Positions 1-10,246 of a stretch of DNA of 64,000 nucleotides are shown here, piece by piece. The position numbers and the translations under genes were made by a program. Every line of letters begins with the position of its first letter. Position 1 is the first letter of the stretch. The DNA is from Pseudomonas mucidolens (GTDB lineage Bacteria; Pseudomonadota; Gammaproteobacteria; Pseudomonadales; Pseudomonadaceae), in contig NZ_LT629802.1 in assembly GCF_900106045.1 (NCBI RefSeq), positions 1,488,001 through 1,552,000 of the forward strand, written 5' to 3'. The notes beneath the pieces were generated by a model. That model was given only the letters and a program-made list of their open reading frames with translations. It made no database searches and was not told the origin of the DNA.

Positions 1-3000
1 GCGCGGTGGCAGCAGTTGGTCTGGCGGGTACCGGTTTCCGACAACGCGCCGATCATGGGGTTTCGCTTGATCCAGGCGCTGTTTGCCTTGGGTTATGACC
101 GGCAACCGTTGCGCCTGACGGTGCTCACCGAACAGGCACACGCCCTGGAACCTCGCGAGCAGGTCGATCCATGTCACGCCAGCGTAGTCGGTTTGATGGG
201 CACGCTGGCGCGGGAGTATCCCCATTGGCAGCTGCGCCTTATCGACCTGCCCGCAGGTCAGTTCATTGCGCCGGATACCTGGCTGCACCGCCAGGCGGAC
301 CCGCAACGCAACGTGCAGATCTGGCGTGACGGCGTTTGGTATCGACATCGGTTGGTGCCCACCGAGCTGCCGCCCTTGGGTGTTTCGGCTTACCGGCGGG
401 GTGGCGTCTACGTGGTCCTGGGGGGCGCGGGAGGCCTGGGTCGGGTATTCAGCGAATACGTTATCCGATGCTATCAGGCGCAGGTGATATGGTTGGGGCG
501 GCGCGCCGAGGATGCGCAGATTACTGAGCAATGTGCTCGCCTTGGCACGCTTGGTCCCGCACCGGTTTACCTGCAGGCAGATGCCCGGGACCGCGAGGCG
601 CTGGTGCGTGCGCGGGCGGCGATTGTTGAACGCTATGGCGTGGTCCATGGCGTGGTGCATGCGCCGATGGTACTGGCGGACAACCCGCTGGCGCGCATGG
701 ATGAACCGAGCTTTCTGGCGGCGTTCCTGGCCAAGACCACGGTGGTTAATCTGGATGCCGTATTCGGTGCCGAGGGCCTGGATTTTTTTGCCAGTTTCTC
801 CTCGATCGCCAGTTTCCTCAAGACCCCGGGCGCGGCCAACTATGTCGCAGGTTGCTGTTTTGTGGATGCCTACGCGCATAACCTGGGCAGTCGCGGCTAT
901 CCGATAAAGCTCATGCATTGGGGGCCGTGGTTCGATACCGGCGGGATTTCCGCGCCCGGCTATCGCACCTTCATGCAGCAGATGGGGTTCGAGTCCTTGG
1001 GCTCAGACGAAGCGATGGCCGCGCTCGAACAACTGTTGTCGGGCCCGCTCGACAGCGTGGTGGTGGCGCGGGCGCGGCGTGATCGGCTCAACGACGTGCT
1101 CACTCCGGTCGCCGTCCAGGCGCGCCCCCAGCCCGCCGCTGCGCCGTCGTCACAGGTCGCTGCGGGCGGGCGCGGCTACCGCGCAGAAATGCACGGCATG
1201 AGCCTTGTCGAAGCCATCGTGTGGGATTTGATCGAGCAGGCGCGGACGGTCTCGAAGCTGCCGCGCCAGGCGATCAAAGCGACCGCGAATTTGAGTGAAT
1301 ATGGGTTTGACTCGATCCTGCTGGTGCGCCTCGCCCGACGGTTGAGTGAACACTACGACTTGATGTTGTGGCCGCCGCTGTTTTTCAGTTACCCCAGCCT
1401 GGACCAACTGGCTCAGTATCTCGTGCAATTTCACCAGCCGTTGATGGCCGCGTTGTATGAGCCGCCGGGCAGCGGCGGCGCACCTGCCGCGCCGGGCGCC
1501 GCGCCGACCCTCGATGCAGCTCAGGCGAAGACGGACGAACAGGCAGACGAGCCGATCGCAATTATTGGCCTGAGCGGTCGTTTTGCCGGCGCCAGGAACG
1601 CCGAACAGTTCTGGGAAATTCTCCGTGACGGACGTTCGGTGGTGCAGCCTTTCGCACCCGATCGCCTGGCAGACACCAGCCGTCAACGCTGGTTGGCCGC
1701 CATGCCCGGAGTGGCTGAGTTCGATCCGCTGTTTTTCGAAATTGCCCCCCGCGAAGCGGCGCTGATCGACCCGCGCCAACGGCTGCTCATGCAGGAAACC
1801 TGGTGTGCCCTGGAGGACGCCGCATACGGCCCCGTCCAGTTGAAGCAACAGACGATCAGCACGTTCGTTGGTGTCGAAGCCGGTGACTACGGGCGCCTGA
1901 TAGGCAGCCAGAACACCCTCACCGCGAATCACGACTCCATTCTCGCTGCGCGCCTGGCGTACTTCCTCGACTTGAGCGGACCGACGCTGGCGATCAATAC
2001 CGCCTGCTCTTCAAGCCTGGTCGCGCTGCATCAGGGCTGTTTGAGCCTCAGAAGCGGCGAGAGTGATACCGCGATAGTGGCGGCGGTGAACCTGTTGGCG
2101 GGGACCCAACTGACTGATCAGATGGCCGATGCCGGCATGCTTGCGCCCGACGGCGTTTGTCATGCCTTCGACAAGCGCGCTCAGGGTATGGCGCCCGGTG
2201 AAGCCGCCGTGGTGGTGGTGCTCAAGCGCCTTTCTCGGGCCCAGGCTGATGGCGATCCGATTCGTGGGGTGATCGTGGGGAGCGGGATCAACGGCGACGG
2301 CAAGACCCAGGGGATTACCGCGCCCAATGGTCGAGCCCAGAGCAGCCTGTTTCGCAAGGTATACGAGCGTTACCAGGTTAACCCGGACGAGATCGAATAC
2401 GTGGTCAGTCACGGCACAGGCACGCCCTTGGGTGATCCCGTGGAAATTAACGCGTTGTGCGACGCCTTTGCGCCCTTCACGCAACGCCGGCAGTATTGCG
2501 CGATTACGTCCAATAAACCCAATGTCGGACATGGACTGGCCGCGGCGGGGCTGGTGAGCGTGGTCAATCTGCTCAAGGCGTTCGAGCACGAAACCATTCC
2601 GGCGAGTTTGAATTGCGAGCAGGCAAGCGACTATGTGACTTGGGCCGATACGCCGTTTTATGTGAACACGACGAACACCTCCTGGCCTGCCGCAGACGCC
2701 AGGCCGCGCCTCGGGGCCGTGAGCGCGTTCGGCATGAGTGGCACCAACGCGCATGTGCTGCTGCGCGGGCCCGAAGCCTGTGCCAGCGCCGAGGTCAGGG
2801 TTCCTCGCGTGCCGGTGGTGTTGGCCGTGTCGGCAAAAAGTCAGGCGGCATTGCACGGGCGCATCGACGACCTGATACGCGCGCTCGGCACCCTGCCGGA
2901 CAACGCAGCGATGCTGCAAAGAGTGGCGTATACCTTGCTGAACGGGCGCCAGCATTTTGCCTGGCGTTGCGCAATTGTCGCCGAGGACATGGACCAAGCC

Positions 3001-6000
3001 GTTTCGCTATGGCGCCAGGCTTTACGCGGCGAGTCATCGGCCGCGCTTTATCAAGGGCAGCTTGCCAGGGACTTTGAAACAAATGTCGCAATGCGCGAAG
3101 ACGGTCGACGTCTGATAGAGCAAGCCGGCCGGGAAACGTCACCCGCGGCTATGCTGGCGCTGTTGTCGAGGGTTGCCGAGCGGTATTGCCAAGGCGACGA
3201 GCTTCCCTGGGCCGCCTTGTTTGACCCGCATGCAAGGAGCCGCGTGCACCTGCCGACGTATCCGTTCGAAGCTGACCCGTTTTGGGCGGTGAAGTCCTCC
3301 GAGGAGTGCGCGCCGGCTGCCGAAATGCCGACGCTTTCCAGTGCAGAGCCATGGCATTCGAGCGTGCGGCTCACTGGCGAAGAGGCGTTTCTGCGGGACC
3401 ATGTGGTGCTGGGGCAACAGATCGTTCCGGGCGTTGTCCAGCTCGAATGGGTTATGACTGCTGTCACTCGGTATGGCGGTGGTGCGCCGTTCCGACTGGA
3501 GCAAGTGGCCTGGTTGCGTCCCGTGACGGTGGACGTTATCCAGGACCTGCATATTGCATTGGTGCGTATGGACGAGCGCACTCTCGGTTATGAGGTCTAC
3601 GGCACCGGGCAGGGTCAAAAGCGGCTCTACAGTCAAGGCCGGGCCACGCTATTGTCCGACACGCAAACGGCGCCGGCACCGTGGCTCGATATAGCGAGCC
3701 TGCGCGCGCGTTGCACGCGAAGCCGCGACGGTGCTGCCTGCTACCGGGATTTTGCCGAGGCGGGTCTGGATTACGGCAGTAGTTTTCAAGTCCTGCAAAG
3801 CCTGCATCTGGGCGACGATATCGCGGTTGGCAGCTTGCACGCATCCCCGGAGCCGTCGTTCTTGCTGGACGGCGCATTGCAGGCGAGTGTGATCCTGGGC
3901 GGCGCCGCAGGTGTGACAATGCCTTTTTCGTTGGAGTCGTTTCAACAGTGGGGGCCTTTGACCGGCGCACTGTCCGTGGTGGTCCGGCGTGTGTCGGATG
4001 ACGGCGCGACGACTCGCCGATTTGACATTGATCTGGTTGACGCCGCGGGCGATGTGGCTGCGCGCTTTGTCGATTTTAGCGGTCGTTGCACACCGGTCGA
4101 TTCAAGCCCGGCCTGTGGCGCCAATGCTGGGCTCATGTTGGCTTCCCGGTGGGAGCGTGAACCGCCTTTGGCGCAAGCGGAGGCGACTGATCCGCAGCCG
4201 CTGGTACAAATAGGCGGCGACCCACAAGGTGCTCCCAAGGTGAGTTGGCAGGCTGATGAAGGCAGCGATGTCTTGATCGAACGCCTGACCCCGCATCTGC
4301 CACTGAAACAGGTTGTGTGGTACGTACCGGCTGCAGGCACGCAACTGGCTGTCATGGGCTTGCGCTTGGTCAAGGCGCTGCTGGCGCTGGGCTACGCGAC
4401 GCAGTCACTGGGGTTGACTGTGATCACCCAGCAGGCCCAAGGCCTGAATGCCTTGGACGAGGTCGATCCGGAACAGGCCAGCGTGCATGGGCTGATAGGT
4501 TCCATGGCCAAGGAGTATGCGCACTGGCAGGTGCGCTTGCTGGACATGGCGCCGGGAGATTCACCTGCCCAGGCCACGCTCCTCGCCCAACCCGCGCAGC
4601 CTTATGGGAACGCCCGACTCTGGCGCCAGGGCGGGTGGTACGGGCAGCGGTTGGTGCCGTGCCAATGGCCTGGGGTCTCTGATACGCGCCTGTCGGTGTT
4701 TCGCGAAGGCGGCGTGTACGTGGTGTTGGGGGGCGCTGGAGGGGTAGGTGTAGCGTTCAGCGAATACCTGATCAAGCGTTACCAGGCGCAATTGATCTGG
4801 CTGGGGCGTCGGGCCGCCGATGAACCCATCCGGCAGCAGTGTGCGCGTCTGGCGGAATTCGGTCCAAGGCCGCTGTATGTGCAGGCTGACGGCACTCATC
4901 ACGACGCTCTGGAGCTGGCGTGCGTGCAGATCAACGAGCGCTTTGGCAGAGTCCACGGCGTGGTGCACGCCGCCATCGTCCTGGCCGACCAAAGCCTCGC
5001 TGGCATGGACGAAAGTGGGTTCGTGGCGGCCTTGTCGGCCAAAACCCTTACCGCGCAAAACCTGGCGGCGGTATTTGGTAAGCAGGATCTGGACTTCTTG
5101 CTGTTCTTCGGCTCCCTGCAAAGTTTTCTCAAGGCCCCCGGACAGAGTAACTACGCGGCCGGCTGCTGCTATGTCGATGCGTTGGTTCAAACCCTGGTCA
5201 CACGTCGTGATCCGCCATCCTTCCCGGTCAAGGTGATGCAATGGGGCTACTGGGGCAGCGTGGGCGTCGTGGCATCTCCCTTTTATGCCAGGCGCATGGC
5301 GCAAAAGGGCTTGGGGTCAATTGAACCGTCCCAGGCGATGGCGGCGCTGGAAGCGTTTCTGCTGGCGCCGGTCAGTCAGCTGGTTTTTTTGCAAAAGGCA
5401 CCTGCCTCCACATTGGCTCCAGAGCTGGGGTTCGACCCAACGGTCGTGCCCGAGCCCGCACTTATGGGTGAGTGTATGTTATTACCAGAACAACCCTTGA
5501 TCCCTGTACCGTCCGCGCTGGTTGTGCGTGGGTATAAAGAGCTTGAACGACGCCTGGCGCAATTGATCTGGGCACGACTGGACCAGTTGGGTCGCCATGA
5601 ATACCTGGAACCGAAATACCAGCGCTGGTGTCAAGCCACCGAGCGTGTGCTCGGTGCCGTGGGACTGCATCGGGATATCCAGGCACCGTCCTGGCCGGTG
5701 CTCTGGGAACAATGGCAAACGTACCGTGAGCAACTGCCCGGCGACACAGGTTTGAGTGCACACGTGCGGGTCGCCGACGCGGTGCTGCATGCGCTTCCCA
5801 GCGTCTTGAGCGGCCAGCAATCGGCGACCGCCGTGCTGTTTCCCCAAGGACAACTGCATTTGCTGGAAGGCGTGTACGGCAATCATCCGATCGCCGATTA
5901 TTTCAATGCTGTATTGGCTGAACGCTTGCAAGCGTATGTGCGCGCCCGGTTGGCGCACGATCCGCACCTGCGATTGCGGATACTGGAGGTGGGGGCGGGG

Positions 6001-9000
6001 ACTGGCGCTACCAGTGCGAGTCTTATGACTCATCTTTCACCTTTTGACGCTCATATTGATGAATATTGCTACACCGACATCTCGCGGGTTTTTCTCGCGC
6101 ATGCTCAGGCGCGTTACGCTACTGGCGCGCCCTATCTGCGTACGCAATTGCTGGATATCGAAGTCTCGCCGCTGACGCAGGGGTTCGACGCGGGTCAATA
6201 CGATGTGGTGATTGCCGCGAACGTATTACATGCGACGCGAGACATCCGTCGCAGCCTGTGTAACGTCAAGACGCTGCTCAAAGGCAATGGGTTGTTGCTG
6301 CTCAATGAGTTGTCCGGGACCAGTGTATTTCAGCACCTGGTGTTCGGTTTGCTTGATGGGTGGTGGTTGGCAGAGGACCACGCATTACGCGTAGCGGACA
6401 GTCCCGCATTGCACGCCGATTCGTGGCGAGCGGTGCTTAATAGCGAAGGCTTTACAGCGATTAATCTGTTGGCGCAGGATGCCTGCGAGCTGGGGCAGCA
6501 GATCGTCGAGGCTATCAGCGACGCGCGGGGATTCGTCGAACGGCCACTTGCCCAAGGTCCAGGCTTGGCAACGCTCCCTGAGGTTGAGCGAAAACTAGGA
6601 AGTCCGTTACAGGTCGATGCGCGCCAGGTCATTCGGGAATGTGTCGCGCAATCGCTGGGGCTTAAAGACACGCAACTGCATGACGATCAGACGTTCGTGT
6701 CCTGCGGCCTGGATTCGATCAGCAGCGTGGCCCTGGTCAACGTGATCAATACTCGGCTGAGCCTCAAATTGCCGGCCACCGTGGTGTTTGATTACCCCAC
6801 CATCGAACGATTGGACAACTACCTCAAGGACAAGCTGCACGCGCCGCTTGCGCCGCCTCCTGTGGCTGAGCGCACTGTCGCGCAATCTGCTTCTGTTACC
6901 CCGGCACCGGTGGCGCGATTGGGCGCGGCCGAACACGCCGTCGCGACCTGCCGGCGGATACTGTTGGAACGGCCTGGCTCGATAGACGAAATCCGGGTGG
7001 TGGAAGAAACATGCGCCGCCTTGGGCGGGCATGAAGTGCGCATCGCCGTGCAGGCTTTTTCGCTGAATTTTGGCGATTTGCTGTGCGTCAAAGGCTTGTA
7101 CCCTACGCAGCCTGCTTACCCGTTCACACCGGGATACGAGGCCAGCGGCATCGTCACCGCTATTGGTCCCGACGTTTGCGATGTGGCGGTGGGGGACGCG
7201 GTAGTTGCACTGGCGGGCGCACAGTTTGGCGCGCAAGCGACGCTCATTACCTGCCCGCAACACTTGGTTTTCCGTTGCCCGACTGGCTTGTCGTTTGAAC
7301 AAGCTTGTGCAGTGCCCGTGGCTGCAATCACGGTTATCGAGTGCTTTCGAAAAGCCCAGTTGCAGGCGGGTGAGCGCATCCTGATCCAAACCGCCACGGG
7401 AGCCGTCGGGCTGATGGCCGTGCAACTGGCGCAATCAATCGGCGCGCAGGTATACGCCACCGCGGGCTCGCAGGAAAAACTCGATTATCTGGCCGCGCGG
7501 GGCGTATCCCATGCGATCAACTATCGCGAAGATGACTTCGAGCGCGTTATCCAACAGTTAACTGATGGCGAAGGGGTGGATGTCGTCATCAACATGCTCG
7601 CCGGCGATGCACTGCAAAAGGGCTTGAACTGCCTGGCGGCGGGCGGGCGGTATGTAGAGATTGCAATGACCGCCTTGAAATCGGCACGCTCCATTGACTT
7701 GTCGATCCTGGACAACAATCAGTCCATGCACAGCGTCGATATCCGTAAGCTCGGCCTGGAGCGGCCGCAAGCGCTGCGAGCTGCCTGGCAGGAGATGGAA
7801 CGTTTGCTTGAGCGGGGCAGCATTGCCCCGGCATTGGATAAGATCTTTGCGTTCGATGACATTCATCAGGCCTATCGCCGGATGGAGCAGCGCCAGCACA
7901 TCGGCAAAATCGTGGTGCGCGTAGAGCAGCAACCCAGTTTCAGCGCATCCGGCGCCCTGGAGGCCCAGGCGGGGTTGGAACCGATAGCGATCATTGGCAT
8001 GAGCGGGCGTTTTGCAACTGCCAACAACGTTGAAGAACTCTGGGAAGCTTTGGCCCAGGGCCAGGATCTGGTAGGCCCCGTAACCCGCTGGGATCTCTCC
8101 CGAGCCAGTTCCGGCGAGGATAAGTCGGCGTGTCGTGACGGTGGTTTTTTACGCGATATCGACTGTTTCGACCCGATGTTCTTCAACCTGTCGAGCATGG
8201 AAGCACTCGCCATGAACCCCCAGCAGCGCCTGTTGATGGAAGAGGTGTGGCATGCGCTGGAAGACGCGGGGTATGCGGGCAAGTCTGTTGAAGGCAGCCG
8301 CTGCGCAGTGTACGCGGGGTGCTCGACCGGCGATTATCTGCCACTGCTGGGTGCGCAAGCTACGGCACAGGCGTTCTGGGGCAATGCGGCATCAGTCATA
8401 CCGGCCCGCATGGCCTTTCATATGAACTGGCAGGGTCCAGCCATCGCCACCGACACCGCATGCTCCAGTTCGTTGGTGGCGCTGCATCAAGCGTGCGAGG
8501 CCCTGCGTGCCGGGGACATCACCATGGCCGTCGCCGGCGGCGTCTTCGTGCAATGCACAGAGCGGTTGTATGTCCAGGGTAACCGGGCTGGCATGCTTTC
8601 CACTTCGGGACGATGCCGTACGTTTGACGCCAAGGCCGATGGTTTCGTGCCGGGCGAAGCGGTAGCGGCCGTGGTGCTCAAGCCGTTGACGCAAGCTCGC
8701 GACGACGGGGATGCCATCTACGGGGTGGTCTACGGCTCGGGCATCAATTATGACGGCGCCACCAATGGCCTCACAGCGCCCAGCGGGCCGGCGCAAACCC
8801 GACTTGCACGTGAGGTCTATCAGCGCTTCGCCATCAACCCCAACGACATTCAATGGGTGGAGGCCCATGGCACCGGCACAACGTTGGGCGACCCCATCGA
8901 AGTCAGTGCGTTAACTCAAGCGTTTACCCAACCGGATGCGCCGCAGGCACGGCGCCCCATCGGCTCGATAAAAAGCAATATAGGCCATGCCGCGACGGCT

Positions 9001-10152
9001 GCAGGGATTGCCGGGGTCATCAAGGTCGTGTTGTCGCTGCAGCATCGCAAGATCCCCGCTTCGCTGCACTTCGATCAAGGCAATCGGCATATCGATTTTG
9101 AAAAAAGCCCATTTTATGTGCCGACGACGCTAACCGATTGGAACGTCGCAAAGGGCCAGGCGCGCAGGGCTGCGGTCAGTTCGTTCGGATTCAGCGGGAC
9201 CAATGCCCATGCGGTGATTGGCGAGGCGCCTGAGCAGGCGCGCGTGCCGCTTTCCCGGGACCCGCGGCTGATCGTGGTATCTGCGCGGTCACAGGAACAG
9301 TTGCGTGTGCTGGTGCAGCGTCTGATCGAGGACTTCAAGGCTGATGCAGCCGACATTGCTGCCGTCAGTCATACGCTCCTGGTCGGCCGGCGCCATCACG
9401 CGCACCGCCTGGCTTGCGTAGCAGCGGATCGTGCTGAACTCGCAGGACAGTTCAACCAGTGGCTTGCCGGTGAGGAGTCGCCGGGGCTGTTGATGAGCGG
9501 CGTTTTCCCGGTAACCGAAGTGCAGGCCGCGCATCGTTTGGGTCTGCAGCAGCTCCAGGACTTCCAGGCACACCGTCGCTCCTCGGAGCCCCGAGTGGCT
9601 GAGGAGACTTTGCGACGATTGGGCATGCTCTATGTCCAGGGCATCGATCTGCCCTGGGAACAGCTGTTCGACAAAGACGCTCGCCGTCGGATCCGACTCG
9701 CCGGATATCCTTTCGCACGTGAACGGTACTGGCCATCGGCGTCCGAACCAGCCGCGCAGGTGCTCAGCGGTTCAACCGAAGCTCGTCCCCTGGCGAAACC
9801 CGCTAAGGACGGAGCAGCCTTGTCGCAGATCCGCGAATTTGTGCGAAGCCAATTCAAGCAGGTCTTGCAGCTGACAGATGAAAAGCTCGGTGATGACACT
9901 CACTTCGACTATTACGGGATGGATTCCATTGTTCGTATGACGTTGGTAGCAGCCATTAACACCCGTTTCGGTCTTTCGCTGGAAAACAGCGTACTGGTCG
10001 ACCACCCATCCGTGGAGCAGTTGATTACTTTTATAAACACCCAATGCGGAGTGCGTGAGGCGACCGGTAGCGAGTTTATCCATTTGAGTGGAATGAGTGT
10101 CACGCCGACTCAGTTGCAACAGGCGTGGGGAAAAATGCTGCAACCCAAATAA
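1..10152 (+). CDS. Trans-AT (AT-less) modular polyketide synthase, 3' part; 5' end outside window
   Basis: The frame is open from base 1, so the gene starts upstream. Domains in order, by base: ketoreductase (1-990; Rossmann glycine loop near 415-445); ACP (Ser in GFDS near 1310); ketosynthase (1545-2780; Cys in TACSSS at 2005, then SHGTGT and NVGH); dehydratase (3340-4100; His at 3400 in HxxxGxxxxP, Asp at 3868); ketoreductase (4210-5370; loop 4708-4755); C-methyltransferase (5500-6500; SAM motif LEVGAGTG near 5980); ACP (GLDS near 6710); MDR-type enoylreductase (6930-7930); ketosynthase (7970-9230; Cys at 8461, HGTGT, NIGH); ACP (GMDS, Ser at 9925). No acyltransferase is present, and both KS domains are followed by a linker ending in a YPF(E/A)-type motif, as in trans-AT synthases. 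Both KRs carry the second Asp of the LDD-type motif, suggesting B-type stereochemistry. The product is not identifiable from this fragment. Confidence 0.95.
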   Translation, partial: ARWQQLVWRVPVSDNAPIMGFRLIQALFALGYDRQPLRLTVLTEQAHALEPREQVDPCHASVVGLMGTLAREYPHWQLRLIDLPAGQFIAPDTWLHRQADPQRNVQIWRDGVWYRHRLVPTELPPLGVSAYRRGGVYVVLGGAGGLGRVFSEYVIRCYQAQVIWLGRRAEDAQITEQCARLGTLGPAPVYLQADARDREALVRARAAIVERYGVVHGVVHAPMVLADNPLARMDEPSFLAAFLAKTTVVNLDAVFGAEGLDFFASFSSIASFLKTPGAANYVAGCCFVDAYAHNLGSRGYPIKLMHWGPWFDTGGISAPGYRTFMQQMGFESLGSDEAMAALEQLLSGPLDSVVVARARRDRLNDVLTPVAVQARPQPAAAPSSQVAAGGRGYRAEMHGMSLVEAIVWDLIEQARTVSKLPRQAIKATANLSEYGFDSILLVRLARRLSEHYDLMLWPPLFFSYPSLDQLAQYLVQFHQPLMAALYEPPGSGGAPAAPGAAPTLDAAQAKTDEQADEPIAIIGLSGRFAGARNAEQFWEILRDGRSVVQPFAPDRLADTSRQRWLAAMPGVAEFDPLFFEIAPREAALIDPRQRLLMQETWCALEDAAYGPVQLKQQTISTFVGVEAGDYGRLIGSQNTLTANHDSILAARLAYFLDLSGPTLAINTACSSSLVALHQGCLSLRSGESDTAIVAAVNLLAGTQLTDQMADAGMLAPDGVCHAFDKRAQGMAPGEAAVVVVLKRLSRAQADGDPIRGVIVGSGINGDGKTQGITAPNGRAQSSLFRKVYERYQVNPDEIEYVVSHGTGTPLGDPVEINALCDAFAPFTQRRQYCAITSNKPNVGHGLAAAGLVSVVNLLKAFEHETIPASLNCEQASDYVTWADTPFYVNTTNTSWPAADARPRLGAVSAFGMSGTNAHVLLRGPEACASAEVRVPRVPVVLAVSAKSQAALHGRIDDLIRALGTLPDNAAMLQRVAYTLLNGRQHFAWRCAIVAEDMDQAVSLWRQALRGESSAALYQGQLARDFETNVAMREDGRRLIEQAGRETSPAAMLALLSRVAERYCQGDELPWAALFDPHARSRVHLPTYPFEADPFWAVKSSEECAPAAEMPTLSSAEPWHSSVRLTGEEAFLRDHVVLGQQIVPGVVQLEWVMTAVTRYGGGAPFRLEQVAWLRPVTVDVIQDLHIALVRMDERTLGYEVYGTGQGQKRLYSQGRATLLSDTQTAPAPWLDIASLRARCTRSRDGAACYRDFAEAGLDYGSSFQVLQSLHLGDDIAVGSLHASPEPSFLLDGALQASVILGGAAGVTMPFSLESFQQWGPLTGALSVVVRRVSDDGATTRRFDIDLVDAAGDVAARFVDFSGRCTPVDSSPACGANAGLMLASRWEREPPLAQAEATDPQPLVQIGGDPQGAPKVSWQADEGSDVLIERLTPHLPLKQVVWYVPAAGTQLAVMGLRLVKALLALGYATQSLGLTVITQQAQGLNALDEVDPEQASVHGLIGSMAKEYAHWQVRLLDMAPGDSPAQATLLAQPAQPYGNARLWRQGGWYGQRLVPCQWPGVSDTRLSVFREGGVYVVLGGAGGVGVAFSEYLIKRYQAQLIWLGRRAADEPIRQQCARLAEFGPRPLYVQADGTHHDALELACVQINERFGRVHGVVHAAIVLADQSLAGMDESGFVAALSAKTLTAQNLAAVFGKQDLDFLLFFGSLQSFLKAPGQSNYAAGCCYVDALVQTLVTRRDPPSFPVKVMQWGYWGSVGVVASPFYARRMAQKGLGSIEPSQAMAALEAFLLAPVSQLVFLQKAPASTLAPELGFDPTVVPEPALMGECMLLPEQPLIPVPSALVVRGYKELERRLAQLIWARLDQLGRHEYLEPKYQRWCQATERVLGAVGLHRDIQAPSWPVLWEQWQTYREQLPGDTGLSAHVRVADAVLHALPSVLSGQQSATAVLFPQGQLHLLEGVYGNHPIADYFNAVLAERLQAYVRARLAHDPHLRLRILEVGAGTGATSASLMTHLSPFDAHIDEYCYTDISRVFLAHAQARYATGAPYLRTQLLDIEVSPLTQGFDAGQYDVVIAANVLHATRDIRRSLCNVKTLLKGNGLLLLNELSGTSVFQHLVFGLLDGWWLAEDHALRVADSPALHADSWRAVLNSEGFTAINLLAQDACELGQQIVEAISDARGFVERPLAQGPGLATLPEVERKLGSPLQVDARQVIRECVAQSLGLKDTQLHDDQTFVSCGLDSISSVALVNVINTRLSLKLPATVVFDYPTIERLDNYLKDKLHAPLAPPPVAERTVAQSASVTPAPVARLGAAEHAVATCRRILLERPGSIDEIRVVEETCAALGGHEVRIAVQAFSLNFGDLLCVKGLYPTQPAYPFTPGYEASGIVTAIGPDVCDVAVGDAVVALAGAQFGAQATLITCPQHLVFRCPTGLSFEQACAVPVAAITVIECFRKAQLQAGERILIQTATGAVGLMAVQLAQSIGAQVYATAGSQEKLDYLAARGVSHAINYREDDFERVIQQLTDGEGVDVVINMLAGDALQKGLNCLAAGGRYVEIAMTALKSARSIDLSILDNNQSMHSVDIRKLGLERPQALRAAWQEMERLLERGSIAPALDKIFAFDDIHQAYRRMEQRQHIGKIVVRVEQQPSFSASGALEAQAGLEPIAIIGMSGRFATANNVEELWEALAQGQDLVGPVTRWDLSRASSGEDKSACRDGGFLRDIDCFDPMFFNLSSMEALAMNPQQRLLMEEVWHALEDAGYAGKSVEGSRCAVYAGCSTGDYLPLLGAQATAQAFWGNAASVIPARMAFHMNWQGPAIATDTACSSSLVALHQACEALRAGDITMAVAGGVFVQCTERLYVQGNRAGMLSTSGRCRTFDAKADGFVPGEAVAAVVLKPLTQARDDGDAIYGVVYGSGINYDGATNGLTAPSGPAQTRLAREVYQRFAINPNDIQWVEAHGTGTTLGDPIEVSALTQAFTQPDAPQARRPIGSIKSNIGHAATAAGIAGVIKVVLSLQHRKIPASLHFDQGNRHIDFEKSPFYVPTTLTDWNVAKGQARRAAVSSFGFSGTNAHAVIGEAPEQARVPLSRDPRLIVVSARSQEQLRVLVQRLIEDFKADAADIAAVSHTLLVGRRHHAHRLACVAADRAELAGQFNQWLAGEESPGLLMSGVFPVTEVQAAHRLGLQQLQDFQAHRRSSEPRVAEETLRRLGMLYVQGIDLPWEQLFDKDARRRIRLAGYPFARERYWPSASEPAAQVLSGSTEARPLAKPAKDGAALSQIREFVRSQFKQVLQLTDEKLGDDTHFDYYGMDSIVRMTLVAAINTRFGLSLENSVLVDHPSVEQLITFINTQCGVREATGSEFIHLSGMSVTPTQLQQAWGKMLQPK

Positions 10153-10246
10153 GGCCGCGGCGGGGCAGGGAGGCTTCGGTCAAACGACGCCTGTCGCCTG
10201 CCGATCGGCCTGGGTCCGTCTACCAACAGCTATTGAGGATTTCGTT

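Noticed and set aside
1150..1932. 260-codon minus-strand frame inside the PKS
   Set aside because: It covers conserved ACP and KS coding sequence on the other strand and shows no domain.
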